From: Rhodocyclaceae bacterium
Lineage (GTDB): Bacteria > Pseudomonadota > Gammaproteobacteria > Burkholderiales > Rhodocyclaceae
Reading direction: 5' to 3'
Assembly: GCA_008080565.1 (NCBI GenBank)
Contig: VIKE01000033.1
Span: forward strand, 1 to 61,679
Length of the DNA stretch: 61,679 bases
The translations under genes were made by a program, and so were the position numbers. The notes beneath the pieces are model-generated. The model saw nothing but the letters and a program-made list of their open reading frames with translations. It searched no databases and was not told where the DNA came from. Below, in pieces: positions 1 to 12,197 of this stretch. The first letter of the stretch is position 1. Each line of letters opens with the position of its first letter.

Positions 1-84
1 ATCAAGGTAATCGTTGGCGACCAGATGCTGGATGCTTCAGTCCGCGGCAAGCTCGACGCCATGGCTACGGCGCTGAACAACTAG
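1..84 (+). CDS. atpH: ATP synthase F1 delta subunit, C-terminal end (partial)
   Basis: Only the last 27 codons are present, ending at TAG 82-84. The tail ('SVRGKLDAMATALNN') fits the conserved C-terminus of the delta subunit, which joins the F1 head to the peripheral stalk. The position directly before atpA, with 9 bases between stop and start, is the standard order of the bacterial atp operon. The start lies outside the window. The call rests on the short tail and on context. Confidence 0.9.
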   Translation: MKVIVGDQMLDASVRGKLDAMATALNN

Positions 85-93
85 GAGAATTTC

Positions 94-1632
94 ATGCAGT
101 TGAATCCTTCCGAAATTTCTGAACTGATCAAGAGCAAGATCCAGAACCTGCAAGGCGCATCGGAAGTGCGCACGCAGGGCACCGTGGTATCCGTCACCGA
201 CGGTATCTGCCGTGTGCACGGCCTGCAAGACGTTATGCAGGGCGAAATGCTGGAATTCCCCGGCAACACTTTTGGCATGGCGCTCAACCTTGAGCGTGAT
301 TCCGTCGGTGCTGTGGTTCTTGGTGCATACGAACACATCTCCGAAGGCGACATCGTCAAGACGACCGGTCGCATTCTGGAAGTTCCTGTTGGTCGTGAGC
401 TGCTTGGCCGCGTGGTCAACTCCCTCGGCCAGCCGATCGACGGCAAGGGTCCGATCAATGCCAAGCTGACCGACAAGCTGGAAAAGGTTGCGCCAGGCGT
501 TATTTGGCGTAAGTCGGTTTCCCAGCCAGTGCAAACCGGGCTGAAGTGTGTGGACTCCATGGTTCCTGTTGGCCGCGGCCAGCGCGAGTTGATCATTGGT
601 GACCGCCAGACCGGCAAGACGGCTGTTGCGGTCGACGCCATCATCAACCAGAAAGACAAAGGTCTGTTCTGCGTTTATGTTGCTATCGGTCAAAAGGCTT
701 CCACCATTGCCAACGTCGTTCGCAAGCTAGAAGAGCACGGCGCGATGGCAAACACCATCGTCGTTGCCGCCCCGGCTTCGGAATCTGCTGCGTTGCAGTA
801 CCTCGCACCGTACGCTGGCTGCACGATGGGTGAATACTTCCGCGACATCGGCGAAGATGCACTGATCGTTTATGACGATTTGACCAAACAAGCTTGGGGC
901 TACCGTCAGGTTTCCCTGCTGCTGCGCCGTCCGCCGGGTCGTGAAGCCTACCCGGGCGACGTGTTCTATCTCCACTCACGTCTGCTCGAACGCGCAGCTC
1001 GCGTTTCGGAAGAGTGGGTCGAGAAAGTCACCAATGGCGAAGTCAAGGGCAAGACCGGTTCTTTGACCGCTCTGCCGGTTATCGAAACGCAAGCCGGCGA
1101 CGTGTCAGCTTTCGTTCCGACCAACGTGATCTCGATTACCGACGGTCAGATCTTCCTTGAAACCGACCTTTTCAACGCCGGTATCCGTCCCGCTATCAAC
1201 GCCGGTATCTCCGTGTCCCGCGTCGGTGGTGCAGCCCAGACCAAGCTGATCAAGAAGCTCGGCGGCGGTGTTCGTCTGGCTCTCGCTCAGTACCGCGAAC
1301 TTGCAGCATTTGCCCAGTTTGCTTCCGATCTTGACGAAGCAACCCGCAAGCAGCTGGAACGTGGTCGCCTGGTGACCGAGCTGATGAAGCAGGCACAGTA
1401 CTCACCGATGAGCATCTCCGAAATGGCTGTCACGCTGTACGCAGCCGACAAGGGCTACTTCGATGATGTCGAAGTCAAGCGTGCTCTGGAGTGCGAAAAG
1501 GCCATGATCGGTTACCTCAAGTCAAATTGTGCTGCCCTCATGAACACTATGGAGACGACGGCCGATCTGAGCGCCGATTCCGAGAAGCAACTTGCCGCCG
1601 GCATCGTCGCTTTCAAGAGCAGCTGGGTCTGA
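94..1632 (+). CDS. atpA: ATP synthase F1 alpha subunit
   Basis: Non-catalytic nucleotide-binding subunit of the F1 head, on the cytoplasmic side of the membrane. At 512 aa it is the family's normal length. It starts with [13 protein letters not shown], typical of proteobacterial alpha subunits. The P-loop GDRQTGKT is at residues 169-176, and the ATP-synthase signature region ([14 protein letters not shown]) lies near residue 370. The ATG at 94 follows an AGGAG ribosome site at 84-88. It sits in the operon atpH-atpA-atpG-atpD-atpC, with 14 bases to atpG. Confidence 0.99.
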   Translation: MQLNPSEISELIKSKIQNLQGASEVRTQGTVVSVTDGICRVHGLQDVMQGEMLEFPGNTFGMALNLERDSVGAVVLGAYEHISEGDIVKTTGRILEVPVGRELLGRVVNSLGQPIDGKGPINAKLTDKLEKVAPGVIWRKSVSQPVQTGLKCVDSMVPVGRGQRELIIGDRQTGKTAVAVDAIINQKDKGLFCVYVAIGQKASTIANVVRKLEEHGAMANTIVVAAPASESAALQYLAPYAGCTMGEYFRDIGEDALIVYDDLTKQAWGYRQVSLLLRRPPGREAYPGDVFYLHSRLLERAARVSEEWVEKVTNGEVKGKTGSLTALPVIETQAGDVSAFVPTNVISITDGQIFLETDLFNAGIRPAINAGISVSRVGGAAQTKLIKKLGGGVRLALAQYRELAAFAQFASDLDEATRKQLERGRLVTELMKQAQYSPMSISEMAVTLYAADKGYFDDVEVKRALECEKAMIGYLKSNCAALMNTMETTADLSADSEKQLAAGIVAFKSSWV

Positions 1633-1646
1633 TCTAGGAGAACGCC

Positions 1647-2507
1647 ATGCCTAGCGGCAAGGAAATTCGCAACAAGATCAAGAGCGTCGAAAACACGCGC
1701 AAGATCACCAAGGCCATGGAGATGGTGGCCGCATCCAAAATGCGCAAGGCGCAGGACCGGATGCGGGCTGCCCGTCCCTATGGCGAGAAGATCCGGCGCG
1801 TTGCAGGCAACCTGTCTCATGCTCTGACCGAGTACCGCCACCCGTTCTTGGTGAATCGTGAACAAGCTGCTGTCGGCTTGATTCTGATCACCTCGGACAA
1901 GGGGCTGTGCGGCGGTCTAAACTCAAACCTTCTTCGTCTGGCCGTGACCAAGATGAAGGAGTTCGAGTCCAAGGGCAACAAGATTCAGGCTACCTGCATC
2001 GGCAACAAAGGTCTCGGCTTCATGCAACGTGCTGGCGCGAAAGTCGTCTCGCATGTCACCGGATTGGGCGATACGCCCCACCTGGAAAAGCTAATCGGGC
2101 CGGTCAAGGTTCAACTTGATTCCTACATGAAGGGCGAGATTGACGCGCTGTATATCGGCTATACCCGCTTCATCAACACGATGAAACAGGAGCCGGTGTT
2201 CGAACAGCTGCTTCCGCTGTCCAGCACGACGGTCGGTACTGCCTCGCACAAATGGGATTACGTCTACGAACCCGATGCCAAGGCTGTTATCGATGATCTG
2301 CTGATCCGTTATGTCGAAGCTTTGATTTATCAGGCCGTTGCTGAAAACATGGCCTCCGAGCAGTCTGCCCGGATGGTTGCCATGAAGTCGGCATCGGACA
2401 ACGCCAAGACCGTTATCGGCGACTTGAAGCTGGTTTACAACAAGGCCCGTCAGGCTGCGATTACGAAAGAACTTTCGGAAATCGTCAGCGGCGCCGCCGC
2501 GGTGTGA
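1647..2507 (+). CDS. atpG: ATP synthase F1 gamma subunit
   Basis: Central rotor shaft of F1 that couples proton flow to catalysis. The 286-aa product has the diagnostic N-terminal helix ([20 protein letters not shown]) and the C-terminal helix ending [20 protein letters not shown]. Both form the coiled-coil axle. The start ATG 1647 has AGGAG upstream. It lies between atpA and atpD in the expected order, with no sign of truncation. Confidence 0.99.
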   Translation: MPSGKEIRNKIKSVENTRKITKAMEMVAASKMRKAQDRMRAARPYGEKIRRVAGNLSHALTEYRHPFLVNREQAAVGLILITSDKGLCGGLNSNLLRLAVTKMKEFESKGNKIQATCIGNKGLGFMQRAGAKVVSHVTGLGDTPHLEKLIGPVKVQLDSYMKGEIDALYIGYTRFINTMKQEPVFEQLLPLSSTTVGTASHKWDYVYEPDAKAVIDDLLIRYVEALIYQAVAENMASEQSARMVAMKSASDNAKTVIGDLKLVYNKARQAAITKELSEIVSGAAAV

Positions 2508-2514
2508 CGCGTAG

Positions 2515-3939
<1,425 letters not shown>

Positions 3940-3966
3940 TAACGCAACGCCGTATAGGAGCTAGTA

Positions 3967-4392
3967 ATGGCTATGACTGTTCATTGTGATGTCGTCAGTG
4001 CTGAAGAATCGATATTCTCCGGTCTGGTGGAAATCGCAGTGTTTCCCGGCGAAGCCGGGGAACTCGGCATTCTTCCGCGTCACACACCGCTTCTGACTCG
4101 CATCAAGCCGGGTACCATTCGTTTGAAGGTACCGAACCAGAGCGAGTTTGAATTGGTGTATGTTTCCGGTGGCATGCTGGAAGTACAGCCCGACATGATT
4201 ACCGTGTTGGCTGATACCGCGATTCGTGCGCACGATCTGGACGAAGCCAAGGCACTGGAAGCCAAGAAGCGCGCCGAAGAAGCACTTGCCAATCGGAACG
4301 CTGAAATGGATTACGCTGCTGCTGAAGCAGAACTGGCACAAGCTGTCGCCCAGTTGCAAGCAATCCAGCGTCTGCGCAAGCACACGCACTAA
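3967..4392 (+). CDS. atpC: ATP synthase F1 epsilon subunit
   Basis: Small F1 stalk subunit that couples gamma to the c-ring and inhibits ATP hydrolysis. The 141-aa product has an N-terminal beta-sandwich containing the conserved [19 protein letters not shown] segment. The C-terminal helix pair is rich in Ala and Glu. The start ATG 3967 follows an AGGAG at 3957-3961. It is the last gene of the atp operon and is closed by the hairpin terminator at 4410-4437. Confidence 0.98.
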   Translation: MAMTVHCDVVSAEESIFSGLVEIAVFPGEAGELGILPRHTPLLTRIKPGTIRLKVPNQSEFELVYVSGGMLEVQPDMITVLADTAIRAHDLDEAKALEAKKRAEEALANRNAEMDYAAAEAELAQAVAQLQAIQRLRKHTH

Positions 4393-4409
4393 TTCCGGGA
4401 CTCCGGAAC

Positions 4410-4437
4410 AAAAAAGGCAGCCTAGGCTGCCTTTTTT
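4410..4437. terminator. Bidirectional intrinsic terminator after atpC
   Basis: A perfect GC stem (GGCAGCC paired with GGCTGCC around a central TA) is flanked by six A on the left and six T on the right. It can therefore end both the plus-strand atp operon and the converging minus-strand ubiE-ubiJ transcript, whose last stop is at 4457. Confidence 0.95.
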
Positions 4438-4456
4438 GTTTCACTCGCAAAAAATA

Positions 4457-5026
4457 TTACAGACGGGAAATCCGTTTTTCAAGTCGCCCGACATCATCCC
4501 GCAAGCTATTGACTGCTCTGCCGAATTCAGCAAGATCCCGGCTAGGTGTCAAAACACCCGACTCTTCAACCACATATTCCGAAAAATTCTCGGTAACTCT
4601 GGTGATGGATTGCCGCATTGCCTCAGCCATCGCCTGAGCGATTTGGACAAAACGACGAGCCGGAATGTCCCCAATCAACCGAGCAATATCAGCCTCGGCA
4701 TCCCATTGCAAATTACGTAAAACAAATGCGAGGCTCTCAGCGATATCAGCGGAGCCGCCGAGTTTTACCGAGGAGAACAACGAGTCGCGGTCAAATAACA
4801 AACGGGCCGGTACGTCGGGGGGCAAGGTGATACTGACATCGGGTTCATGTGTCAGGTCACCTGCCCGGAACAAGCCGGATTCATCAATACCTATTCTGAC
4901 CATGAATGGACCAGACTCAATCAGCACCTGCGCCCCGGAATGCGCTGCCAGTCGGCCCTGCGCCCAACTTTCGGCCTGGATCAGATGGTTCAGGACACGA
5001 ATGGCCAGTGAATTGAGTACATCCAT
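4457..5026 (-). CDS. ubiJ: Ubiquinone biosynthesis accessory factor UbiJ (SCP2 domain)
   Basis: The predicted 189-aa protein has an N-terminal SCP2-like lipid-binding domain (about residues 20-120). It ends in a short coiled coil (LAEFGRAVNSLRDDVGRLEKRISRL), the layout of UbiJ. In the family, UbiJ works with UbiK as a lipid-binding scaffold for the soluble ubiquinone synthesis complex. It directly follows ubiE, as in many proteobacteria, but the usual next gene ubiB is absent because the converging atp operon ends there. ATG 5026 was chosen; an in-frame TTG at 5035 is an alternative close to an AGG. Confidence 0.88.
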   Translation of the reverse strand: MDVLNSLAIRVLNHLIQAESWAQGRLAAHSGAQVLIESGPFMVRIGIDESGLFRAGDLTHEPDVSITLPPDVPARLLFDRDSLFSSVKLGGSADIAESLAFVLRNLQWDAEADIARLIGDIPARRFVQIAQAMAEAMRQSITRVTENFSEYVVEESGVLTPSRDLAEFGRAVNSLRDDVGRLEKRISRL

Positions 5027-5038
5027 TGATTGCAAAAC

Positions 5039-5776
5039 CTAAAACTTGAACCCGCGATGGAGGGCGACAACGCCCAAAGCGAGATTGAAGTACTCGACTT
5101 TTTCCAGACCGACCTGCTCCATCATTGCTTTTAGTTCCTCCTGCCCAGGATGGACTCGAATGGATTCCGAGAGGTAGCGATAGCTGTCCGAATCGTTGGT
5201 AACCAGCTGGCCAACGCGCGGGATAACCTTGAAAGAATAAAAATCGTAGAGCGGTGCCAGTGGCTTCCAGACCTGAGAGAACTCCAGCACCAGCAGACGA
5301 CCACCGGGGCGCAGGACGCGTCGCATTTCAGCAAGGGCTGCGTCCTTGTGAGTCATGTTCCGTAATCCGAAGGCGACCGTGACGCAGTCGAACCAGTCAT
5401 CAGGGAAGGGGAGTTTCTCCGCGTCGCATTGCGCAACCGGCAGCATGTACCCCTTGTCGAGGAGCCGGTCGCGGCCGCGGGCAAGCATTGCATTGTTGAT
5501 ATCGGTCAGCCAAACCTGACCGCTTTTGCCGACCCGCTTGGCAAAAGCCAGCGCAAGATCGCCGGTCCCCCCCGCCACATCGAGAACACGTGAACCTTCG
5601 CGAACGCCGCTGCGCTGGATGGTGAAAGCTTTCCACAAACGGTGCATGCCGCCTGACATCAGATCGTTCATCAGGTCATAGCGACTGGCGACCGAATCGA
5701 ATACGTCGGCAACGCGCCGAGCTTTCTCTTGCTCGGCAACAGTTTCATAACCAAAATGGGTTTTTTCGTTGTTCAT
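5039..5776 (-). CDS. ubiE: Ubiquinone/menaquinone C-methyltransferase UbiE
   Basis: SAM-dependent C-methyltransferase acting on the benzoquinol (and demethylmenaquinol) ring. The 245-aa product begins [18 protein letters not shown], the family N-terminus. It contains the SAM-binding glycine loop [12 protein letters not shown] and the UbiE signatures [17 protein letters not shown] and FGLRNM. The reading frame stays open further upstream to 5857, but homology begins at 5776. Only 4 bases separate it from the DUF971 gene upstream, and 12 from ubiJ downstream, so the three are probably co-transcribed. Confidence 0.97.
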   Translation of the reverse strand: MNNEKTHFGYETVAEQEKARRVADVFDSVASRYDLMNDLMSGGMHRLWKAFTIQRSGVREGSRVLDVAGGTGDLALAFAKRVGKSGQVWLTDINNAMLARGRDRLLDKGYMLPVAQCDAEKLPFPDDWFDCVTVAFGLRNMTHKDAALAEMRRVLRPGGRLLVLEFSQVWKPLAPLYDFYSFKVIPRVGQLVTNDSDSYRYLSESIRVHPGQEELKAMMEQVGLEKVEYFNLALGVVALHRGFKF

Positions 5777-5780
5777 GATT

Positions 5781-6200
5781 TCAGTGGTGGTGGCCGCAGC
5801 TTCCCGCTGCTGGACGTGATGAAGTGTCAATATCGCGCGATAGTCCCTGCTTTTCAATTTGCGCTAGATATTCTTGCCAGAGCTCGTCGTGATGTTTGCC
5901 CAGGTTGTAAAGCAAGTCCCATGAATAAAGGCCGCTGTCGTGACCATCGGAAAAGACCAGGCGCAGGGCATAGGTTCCAACCGGCTCGATACGTTCGAGA
6001 TCAATATCGCGCTTGCCCGTCTGCAAAGTCTCCTGGCCGGGACCATGCCCTCTGGCCTCAGCCGAGGGGGTATAGACACGCAGAAACTCGAAATCCAGCG
6101 AGTAATTTTCGCCATCAGCGTAGATCAGCTCCAGCCGGCGGGATTTTTTGTGCAGCTTGATTTCGCTCGGTATCGGGGTGTCTTGATCTATACCAGCCAT
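5781..6200 (-). CDS. DUF971 / gamma-butyrobetaine hydroxylase-like N-terminal domain protein
   Basis: The 139-aa protein carries the DUF971 fold, which in larger proteins is the N-terminal zinc-binding domain of gamma-butyrobetaine hydroxylase. Here it stands alone. Visible landmarks are [38 protein letters not shown] and the later [18 protein letters not shown]. The C-terminus is His/Cys-tipped (CGHHH). The family is associated with Fe-S and quinone metabolism only loosely. Its tight coupling to ubiE suggests a role linked to quinone synthesis, but this is inference. Confidence 0.85.
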   Translation of the reverse strand: MAGIDQDTPIPSEIKLHKKSRRLELIYADGENYSLDFEFLRVYTPSAEARGHGPGQETLQTGKRDIDLERIEPVGTYALRLVFSDGHDSGLYSWDLLYNLGKHHDELWQEYLAQIEKQGLSRDIDTSSRPAAGSCGHHH

Positions 6201-6262
6201 AGTTTTCTCCAGAATGAGGACGCTAGTTTAGCGCACTCGCCGCAGAGCTACGCCGGGACAAG

Positions 6263-7867
6263 TCAAATCACCTGATAGCTGATTCGATCGTAATCAGTGC
6301 CGCGCTGAAGAACATGGTTCATCCTTATCTGCCAGGGAGTCTCTTCTCCAGACGATACGTCGAGTATCCGGCTGGCCTGATACATCCCCGGCGGAAGGAC
6401 AATCGACCCTTCTTCCTTGATCGCCGGCACCGGCGGCAGCAGGAAGGCGCGCACGAAGCGCTCGTTGTTGCCCGCCTTCAACGCAGCAACACGAACGGCA
6501 ATGCCGGCCGGCATGCCGGGCAGAGTTGCCACGCCGACGATCAGTCCGCCATTGTCTTCCTGCATCAGCCAGGTTGCCTGGACCAGCAGGAAATGATCAC
6601 CATCGTGTGGACAGACCACCATCAGCTGGCCGTGCGATATCCGCATTCCTGCGCAGCTCCGACCCAGCCGGAAACCATTCGCCGAATGATTGATCACCGA
6701 CCATTCGTCAATGGGGAACGTAACCAAGGGCCGGATGGCCGGCGTCTGTTCCGAATCAACACGCTCACCAAAGGTGAACAACTGGTCGAATTCGCCGCGC
6801 GAGAAGGCGGCGGCCGAATCCGGCTGCTCGAACTCCTTGCCGGTGATGCAAAAGTGGATCGCCTCGAAGCCAACCGCGACGCGAGCAATTCCCTCGGTGG
6901 CGAAACGGCGGAAACGACGCGGCGAGGCAGACTGAGTCCAGGGACGGGAAAGATGATCGAGCAAGCCGATAACGTGACCGCTGGTTTCCTCGCCCAGACC
7001 GAGTTGGGATGGCGTGATGCGTTGACGCAACTGGCTCAGCATGTGATTGATCTGCAAACCGAGCCGTGTGGTGTCCAGGCGCCGTGTATCGGCGGACGGC
7101 TCGTCAGCAACAGCCGTCGGATGCAGCGGCGCATCTTTCATCAATTCGATGACGTAGGCCGGAGCCTCGAGATCGTCTTCCAGCTTGTGAATGGAAACCA
7201 ATGGTGCCCACATGCCGGCCCAGCGCCGGATCAGGTTCAGATTGCGCACGCTGTTGCTGTAGGGGCTGGCTATGTCGATAAGCAGCAGCGTCGTGTAGGC
7301 GTCGGCGCAATGCGTCGCCTGCAAGCTGTTTTCGAGGGCGTCCTCGACCGGCGTGTAGGCAATGCCCCATTCCTCGGCCGTCTCATAGTAACCGTGCAAG
7401 TCCAGCCAGATTCCCGGCGGCAAATCGCGGCGGGCGCGGTAGTGCTCAAGGATGACCATTCCTGTGTAATACAGGCAGCGATGCAGAATCGTCGCCATCA
7501 TGGTCACATACTGAGCATTCTCCGCATCCGGCTCCTCGAGTCGGGCAGACAGCGCATAAGCCTTGCCCATCTTGCGCCAGGCGGTCACAACCTGCTGAAA
7601 ATAGGACTCCTCTTCAGGAGCAAGAGGCAGCGCCTTGTTGTGGTAACGCCGCGCCATTTCTTCTTCGACAAAACACATCGGCGCCCGCGCCTGCTCAAGC
7701 AGCGCCAACAAAATTCCGGATTCGGGCGGCGCCAGGAGCAGCGAGTCGATGAAGCACATCAACTGTCGCTCGGCAAGTATCGGATTGGCCAGCGACAACT
7801 GCGAGAGATAGTTCATCCCGCTTTGCAGATCTGAAATTACGGGCACTTCCATGGCGGTTGAATTCAT
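6263..7867 (-). CDS. Large hypothetical protein with C-terminal PilZ-like region
   Basis: I do not recognise the 534-aa protein as a characterised family. The N-terminal 350 residues look helical, with no membrane segment. The C-terminal part (about 380-520) resembles a PilZ-type beta barrel: W-S-V-I-N-H-S-A-N-G-F-R-L, then ISHGQLMVV and a later ATWLMQEDNGGLIVGVATL. The Arg-rich c-di-GMP motif expected just before this barrel is not evident, so ligand binding is uncertain. The start ATG 7867 is preceded by a GGGG ribosome site. It lies 11 bases after the HIT gene and is probably co-transcribed with it. Confidence 0.6.
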   Translation of the reverse strand: MNSTAMEVPVISDLQSGMNYLSQLSLANPILAERQLMCFIDSLLLAPPESGILLALLEQARAPMCFVEEEMARRYHNKALPLAPEEESYFQQVVTAWRKMGKAYALSARLEEPDAENAQYVTMMATILHRCLYYTGMVILEHYRARRDLPPGIWLDLHGYYETAEEWGIAYTPVEDALENSLQATHCADAYTTLLLIDIASPYSNSVRNLNLIRRWAGMWAPLVSIHKLEDDLEAPAYVIELMKDAPLHPTAVADEPSADTRRLDTTRLGLQINHMLSQLRQRITPSQLGLGEETSGHVIGLLDHLSRPWTQSASPRRFRRFATEGIARVAVGFEAIHFCITGKEFEQPDSAAAFSRGEFDQLFTFGERVDSEQTPAIRPLVTFPIDEWSVINHSANGFRLGRSCAGMRISHGQLMVVCPHDGDHFLLVQATWLMQEDNGGLIVGVATLPGMPAGIAVRVAALKAGNNERFVRAFLLPPVPAIKEEGSIVLPPGMYQASRILDVSSGEETPWQIRMNHVLQRGTDYDRISYQVI

Positions 7868-7878
7868 GATCCCCAGCC

Positions 7879-8310
7879 TTATTCGATATTTGCCAACGCT
7901 GCGGCGACAGCCTGCGCCAGAACGGCATCACTGACCACCGGCCGTGGCGTCAGGCCCTCCCGCCGGACGCTTCCCCACACTGGTTCCGGAAAATGTCTGT
8001 CGTCCTGCCAGCGCGGTATGACGTGCCAGTGAACATGGGGAACCATGTTGCCAAAACTGGCCAGATTGATTTTATCCGGATTGAATAACTGTCGCACGAC
8101 TGATTCGACGGCAAAAACAACGCGCATCAGAAGCGCCTGTTGGCTTGCTTCAAGATCAGTCATTTCGCGAACATGATCGTTCCAGATGACGCGGCAAAAG
8201 CCCGGGTAGTACGGATCATCCACCCTCACGACGCGGCAGGACCCCGACTGCCAAAGAATGGCTCCGCCGGGGTTCATGCACAATTCACAAGACTGATTTT
8301 CGCTACCCAC
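7879..8310 (-). CDS. HIT family nucleotide-binding protein
   Basis: Histidine-triad hydrolase/transferase of 143 aa. The catalytic triad motif HVHWHVIPR is present near residue 92, preceded by the usual core (PYYPGFCRVIWNDHVREMTDL). CELC near the N-terminus could be half of a zinc site found in some HIT proteins. Members hydrolyse nucleoside phosphoramidates or Ap4A-like compounds; the substrate here cannot be told. The copy of the dispersed repeat at 8391-8427 lies upstream, between this gene and the oxidoreductase stop. Confidence 0.92.
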   Translation of the reverse strand: MGSENQSCELCMNPGGAILWQSGSCRVVRVDDPYYPGFCRVIWNDHVREMTDLEASQQALLMRVVFAVESVVRQLFNPDKINLASFGNMVPHVHWHVIPRWQDDRHFPEPVWGSVRREGLTPRPVVSDAVLAQAVAAALANIE

Positions 8311-8390
8311 GTTATCTGACTCCGGTTTTCCGTGAAAGGATTACACCGGAGAATAAATATCACAAGTCGCGATAGCAAAAGAACCTGCTA

Positions 8391-8427
8391 TTTCACGGTC
8401 AACCGGAAAAAATGGGCAAAAATCAAA
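8391..8427 (+). repeat. Dispersed repeat, copy 1
   Basis: Contains CACGGTCAACCGG, an A-run, GGGCAAAAATC. Orientation is plus (CCACGGTCAACCGG side first). It lies in the gap between the minus-strand oxidoreductase gene and the HIT gene and overlaps the last few bases of the former, including its stop. Confidence 0.9.
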
Positions 8428-10963
8428 GGAGAACCCGCTCGATCCCGCCCGTGTTGGCCTTGCCGACGTAATCCGCCATCCAGTTTTCGCCGAGCAGATG
8501 CTTGGCCAGTTCGACCACGATGTAATCAGCCTTGGTGCCGGCGTCATCATCGTAACGGGACAGGCCCTGCAGACAGGCCGGGCAGGAAGTCAGAATTTTG
8601 ACGTCGCCCGTAAAACCGTCAGCCCGCAGCTTGGCAGCGCCGCTTTCGATTTCTTCCTGCTTGCGGAATTTGACTTGCGTCGCGACATCGGGCCGGGAAT
8701 AGGCGAAGGAACCGGCATCGCCGCAGCAGCGGTCGGTCAGCGGCACTTCCTGGCCCATCAACGCCTTGGTGACAGCCAGCGGTGCGTAGGCCTTCATCGG
8801 CGTGTGGCAGGGGTCGTGGTACATGTAGCGCGTGCCGCTGACACCTTCCAGCTTGACGCCCTTTTCCATGAGGTACTCGTGGATGTCGAGCAGGCGGCAG
8901 CCCGGGAAGATCTTCTCGAACTGGTACTTTTGCAGCTGATCCATGCAGGTGCCGCAAGAAACGATCACCGTCTTGATGTCGAGATAGTTCAGCGTGTTGG
9001 CCACGCGGTGGAAGAGCACACGGTTATCCGTCGTGATCTTCAGGCCTTTGTCTTCATCGCCCGAGGCCGTCTGCGGGTAGCCACAGCACAGGTAGCCCGG
9101 CGGCAGCACGGTGGTGGCGCCGGTTTCGTAGAGCATGGCCTGCGTTGCCAGACCAACCTGCGAGAACAGGCGCTCGGAACCGCAACCCGGGAAGTAGAAG
9201 ACGGCATCCGATTCCTCGGTCGTCTTGCGCGGATTGCGAATGACCGGGATGACCTTGTCGTCCTCAATGTCGAGCAGGGCGCGCGAGGTGCGCTTGGGCA
9301 GATTGCCCGGCATCGGGCGGTTGAGGAAGTGGATGATCTGCGTCTTGACGGTCGGCGCGCCAACCGTCGCCGGCGGATGGGCGCGGCTATCCTGAACGAA
9401 ACCAAGCGCCTTGGCCGCCTTGTGGGCGAGGCGCTGGGCCTTGAAGCCGAAGTCCATCATGCCGAAACGCATGAGCTTGATGGTCGCCGGATCTTTCAGG
9501 TTGAGGTAGGTCATCGCGGCGAAGGTGCCGGGGCTGAAGCGCTTTTTCTCCTGCTTGCGCAGGAAATTGCGCATGGCGACCGAAACATCGCCGAAATCGA
9601 TGTCGACCGGGCAAGGTTTGACGCAACGGTGACAGACCGTGCAATGGTCAGCAACATCGTTGAATTCGTCGAAATGCTTGAGCGAGATGCCGCGCCGGGT
9701 CTGTTCTTCGTAAAGGAAGGCTTCGACCAGCAGGGAGGTCGCCAGAATCTTGTTGCGCGGTGAATAGAGCAGGTTGGCCCGTGGCACGTGCGTCGAGCAG
9801 ACCGGCTTGCATTTGCCGCAGCGCAGGCAGTCCTTGACCATGTCCGAAATCTTGCCGATTTCCGACTGTTCCATGATCAGCGACTCGGTACCGAGCAGAC
9901 TGAACGATGGCGTGTACGCATTGCCAAGATCGCCGCCGGGCATCAGCTTGCCCTTGTTGAAGCGGCCTTCCGGATCAACCTTCTGCTTGTAGGCGCGGAA
10001 GGGGCCGAGTTCTTCTTCGGTCAGGAATTCCAGCTTGGTGATGCCGATGCCGTGTTCGCCCGAAATCACGCCATCCAGCCCACGGGCGATGTGCATGATG
10101 CGTTCGACTGCCTTGTTGGCCGTCTGCAGCATTTCGTAATTGTCGGAATTGACCGGCAGGTTGGTATGCACGTTGCCGTCGCCAGCGTGCATGTGCAGCG
10201 CAACAAAGACGCGGCCGCGCAGCACTTCCTTGTGGATCGCTTCGATGCGCTCGATGATCGGGCGATAAACGCCGCCGTCGAAAATCTTGGCCAGTCGGAC
10301 ATGCAGTTCCTGCTTCCACGACGTGCGCACCGAGTAATCCTGCAGGCGGTGGAACAGCGTCGGGTTTTCGGCCCGGTTGGTCAGTTCGCCGGCCACCACG
10401 CCATACGAGGCAAAACGCGACTCTGCTTCGGCCAGCGGCAAGTCGAGGTTTTCCAGCAGCCATTCCCAGCGCAAACGCACGGCCTCGACGTAATCGAGCG
10501 CGGCCTGCCGACGATCGCCTAGCAGCACGTCGGTATCCAGCGTCGTGTCGCCGCGATGCAATGGCAGGTCGCCCTTGAGGAATTCCGAAAGCGCATCGCA
10601 CAGCGCCAGCTTGTTCTGCGTCGACAGCTCGATGTTGATGCGTTCGATGCCGTCGCAGTAGTCGCCCATGCGCGGCAGCGGAATGACCACGTCTTCGTTG
10701 AGCTTGAAGGCGTTGGTGTGGCGCGAAATGGCGGCAGTGCGCGAACGGTCGAGCCAGAATTTCTTGCGTGTTTCAGCGTTGACCGCGATGAAACCCTCGG
10801 CAGCGCGCAGGTTGCACATGCGGACGACTTCGGAGGCGGCGGCCATCACGGCATTTTCGTCGTGGCCGACGAGATCGCCGATGAGGACCATCTTCGGCCG
10901 ACCGTGGCGCTTGGCCTTGGTGGCGTAGCCGACGGCCTTCACGTAGCGCTCGTCGAGGTGCTC
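8423..10963 (-). pseudogene. FAD-linked oxidase / Fe-S oxidoreductase (GlcD-GlcF-like, DUF3683 type), C-terminal fragment
   Basis: About 845 aa, downstream part of a gene whose first part is at 10962-12197. It carries the FAD-oxidase C-terminal domain (ALHMHAGDGNVHTNLPVNS; GVISGEHGIGITKLE), then two 4Fe-4S motifs (CLRCGKCKPVC and CTVCHRCVKPCPVD). Two CCG-type heterodisulfide-reductase domains follow (CCGYPQ; CCGDAGSFAYSRP). In the family these domains form one cytoplasmic polypeptide of roughly 1,270-1,300 aa that oxidises a 2-hydroxyacid such as lactate. The true frame resumes at SEHLDERY. The open frame upstream of that point reads the N-terminal coding region out of phase. See the separate finding on the lesion. 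Confidence 0.85.
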
Positions 10964-12197
10964 AGAATTCGAGGCAGACAGTCCGTGCCACCGGCGGCAT
11001 CTTGTGCAGCACCCAGCGGGCAGCAACGATGATGCCGTCGGTGCCTTCCTTCTGCACACCCGGAATGCCACCGAGGAACTTGTCGGTGACGTCCTTCCCC
11101 AGCCCGATCTTGCGGCAGGCGGCGCCCGGCAGGGTCAAGACTTCCTCGCCGAGCAGCTTCTTGCCGCTCGGGTCGAAGCGCTTGAGGCGGAATTCGACGT
11201 TTTCCTGCTCGTGAATCTTGCCGAAGTTGTGATTGACACGTTCGACTTCCAGCCAGTTGCCGTCCGGATCGACCATCTTCCACCAAGCGAGGTTGTCGAG
11301 CGCGGTGCCCCACAACACGGCCTTCTTGCCGCCGGCGTTCATGGCGATATTGCCGCCAATGCAGGAGGCTGAGGCCGAGGTCGGATCGACCGCGAAGACG
11401 CGGCCAGCCAGCGAAGCAGCTTCGGAAACACGGTCGGTGACGACGCCGGCGCCAGTGCGGATGGTGGCGTAGGGCGTTTCATGGCCGGCCAGCACGAGTT
11501 CTTCAACCGGGCCGATGTCGATCAGCTTTTCAGTGTTGATGACCGCCGCGTACGGCGTCAGCGGCACGGCACCGCCGGTGTAGCCGGTACCGCCGCCACG
11601 GGCGATGATGGTCAGGCCGGCTTCGATACAGCCGCGGACGAGGTGGCCGATTTCCTCCTCGGTGTCCGGATTGAGGACGACGAAGGGGTATTCGACACGC
11701 CAGTCGGTCGCATCGGTGACGTGCGAAACGCGGGCCAGGCCGTCGAAGGCGATGTTGTCCTTGCGCGTGTGCTTGCTCAGGATGCGCGTGACCTTGCGGC
11801 GCAGATCCCAGGTTTCGCCAAATCGTTCGGCAAAGCGGTTGACCGCGATGCGCGCCGCGTCAACCAGACGTTTGACCTTGGCCGCCCGTTCCTTGTCCTC
11901 ACCTTCGGTCGCTTCGCGCCGCTTTTCGACCTCGTTGAGCCGGTGGTGCAGGGCGTTGACCAGCGCATCGCGCCGCTCGCGATTGTCGAGCAGGTCGTCT
12001 TCCAGATACGGGTTACGCTGGACGACCCAGATGTCGCCCAGCACTTCGTAAAGCATGCGCGCCGAACGGCCGGTGACGCGCTCGGAACGGAGTTCGTCGA
12101 GCACCGCCCAATTGTCGGCGCCAAGCAGGCGGATGACGATCTCCCGATCGGAAAACGAAGTGTAGTTGTAAGGTATTTCGCGCAAGCGAGCAGTCAT
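10962..12197 (-). pseudogene. FAD-linked oxidase / Fe-S oxidoreductase (DUF3683 type), N-terminal fragment
   Basis: The 411-aa N-terminal part begins [26 protein letters not shown], the DUF3683 start as I recall it. It continues into the FAD-binding PCMH domain: [56 protein letters not shown]. It stops abruptly with VCLEF-stop at 10962, just where the family continues. The remaining domains follow in another frame (8423-10963). Start ATG 12197 fits. Either the gene is inactivated in this strain or the sequence has an error at the GAATTC 10965-10970. Confidence 0.85.

Noticed and set aside
6314..7834. Long plus-strand open frame (506 codons) opposite the PilZ-like gene
   Set aside because: Sequence is Arg/His/Gln-rich with no domains, and the minus-strand frame has a ribosome site and family-like motifs. 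It is a GC-rich antisense shadow.
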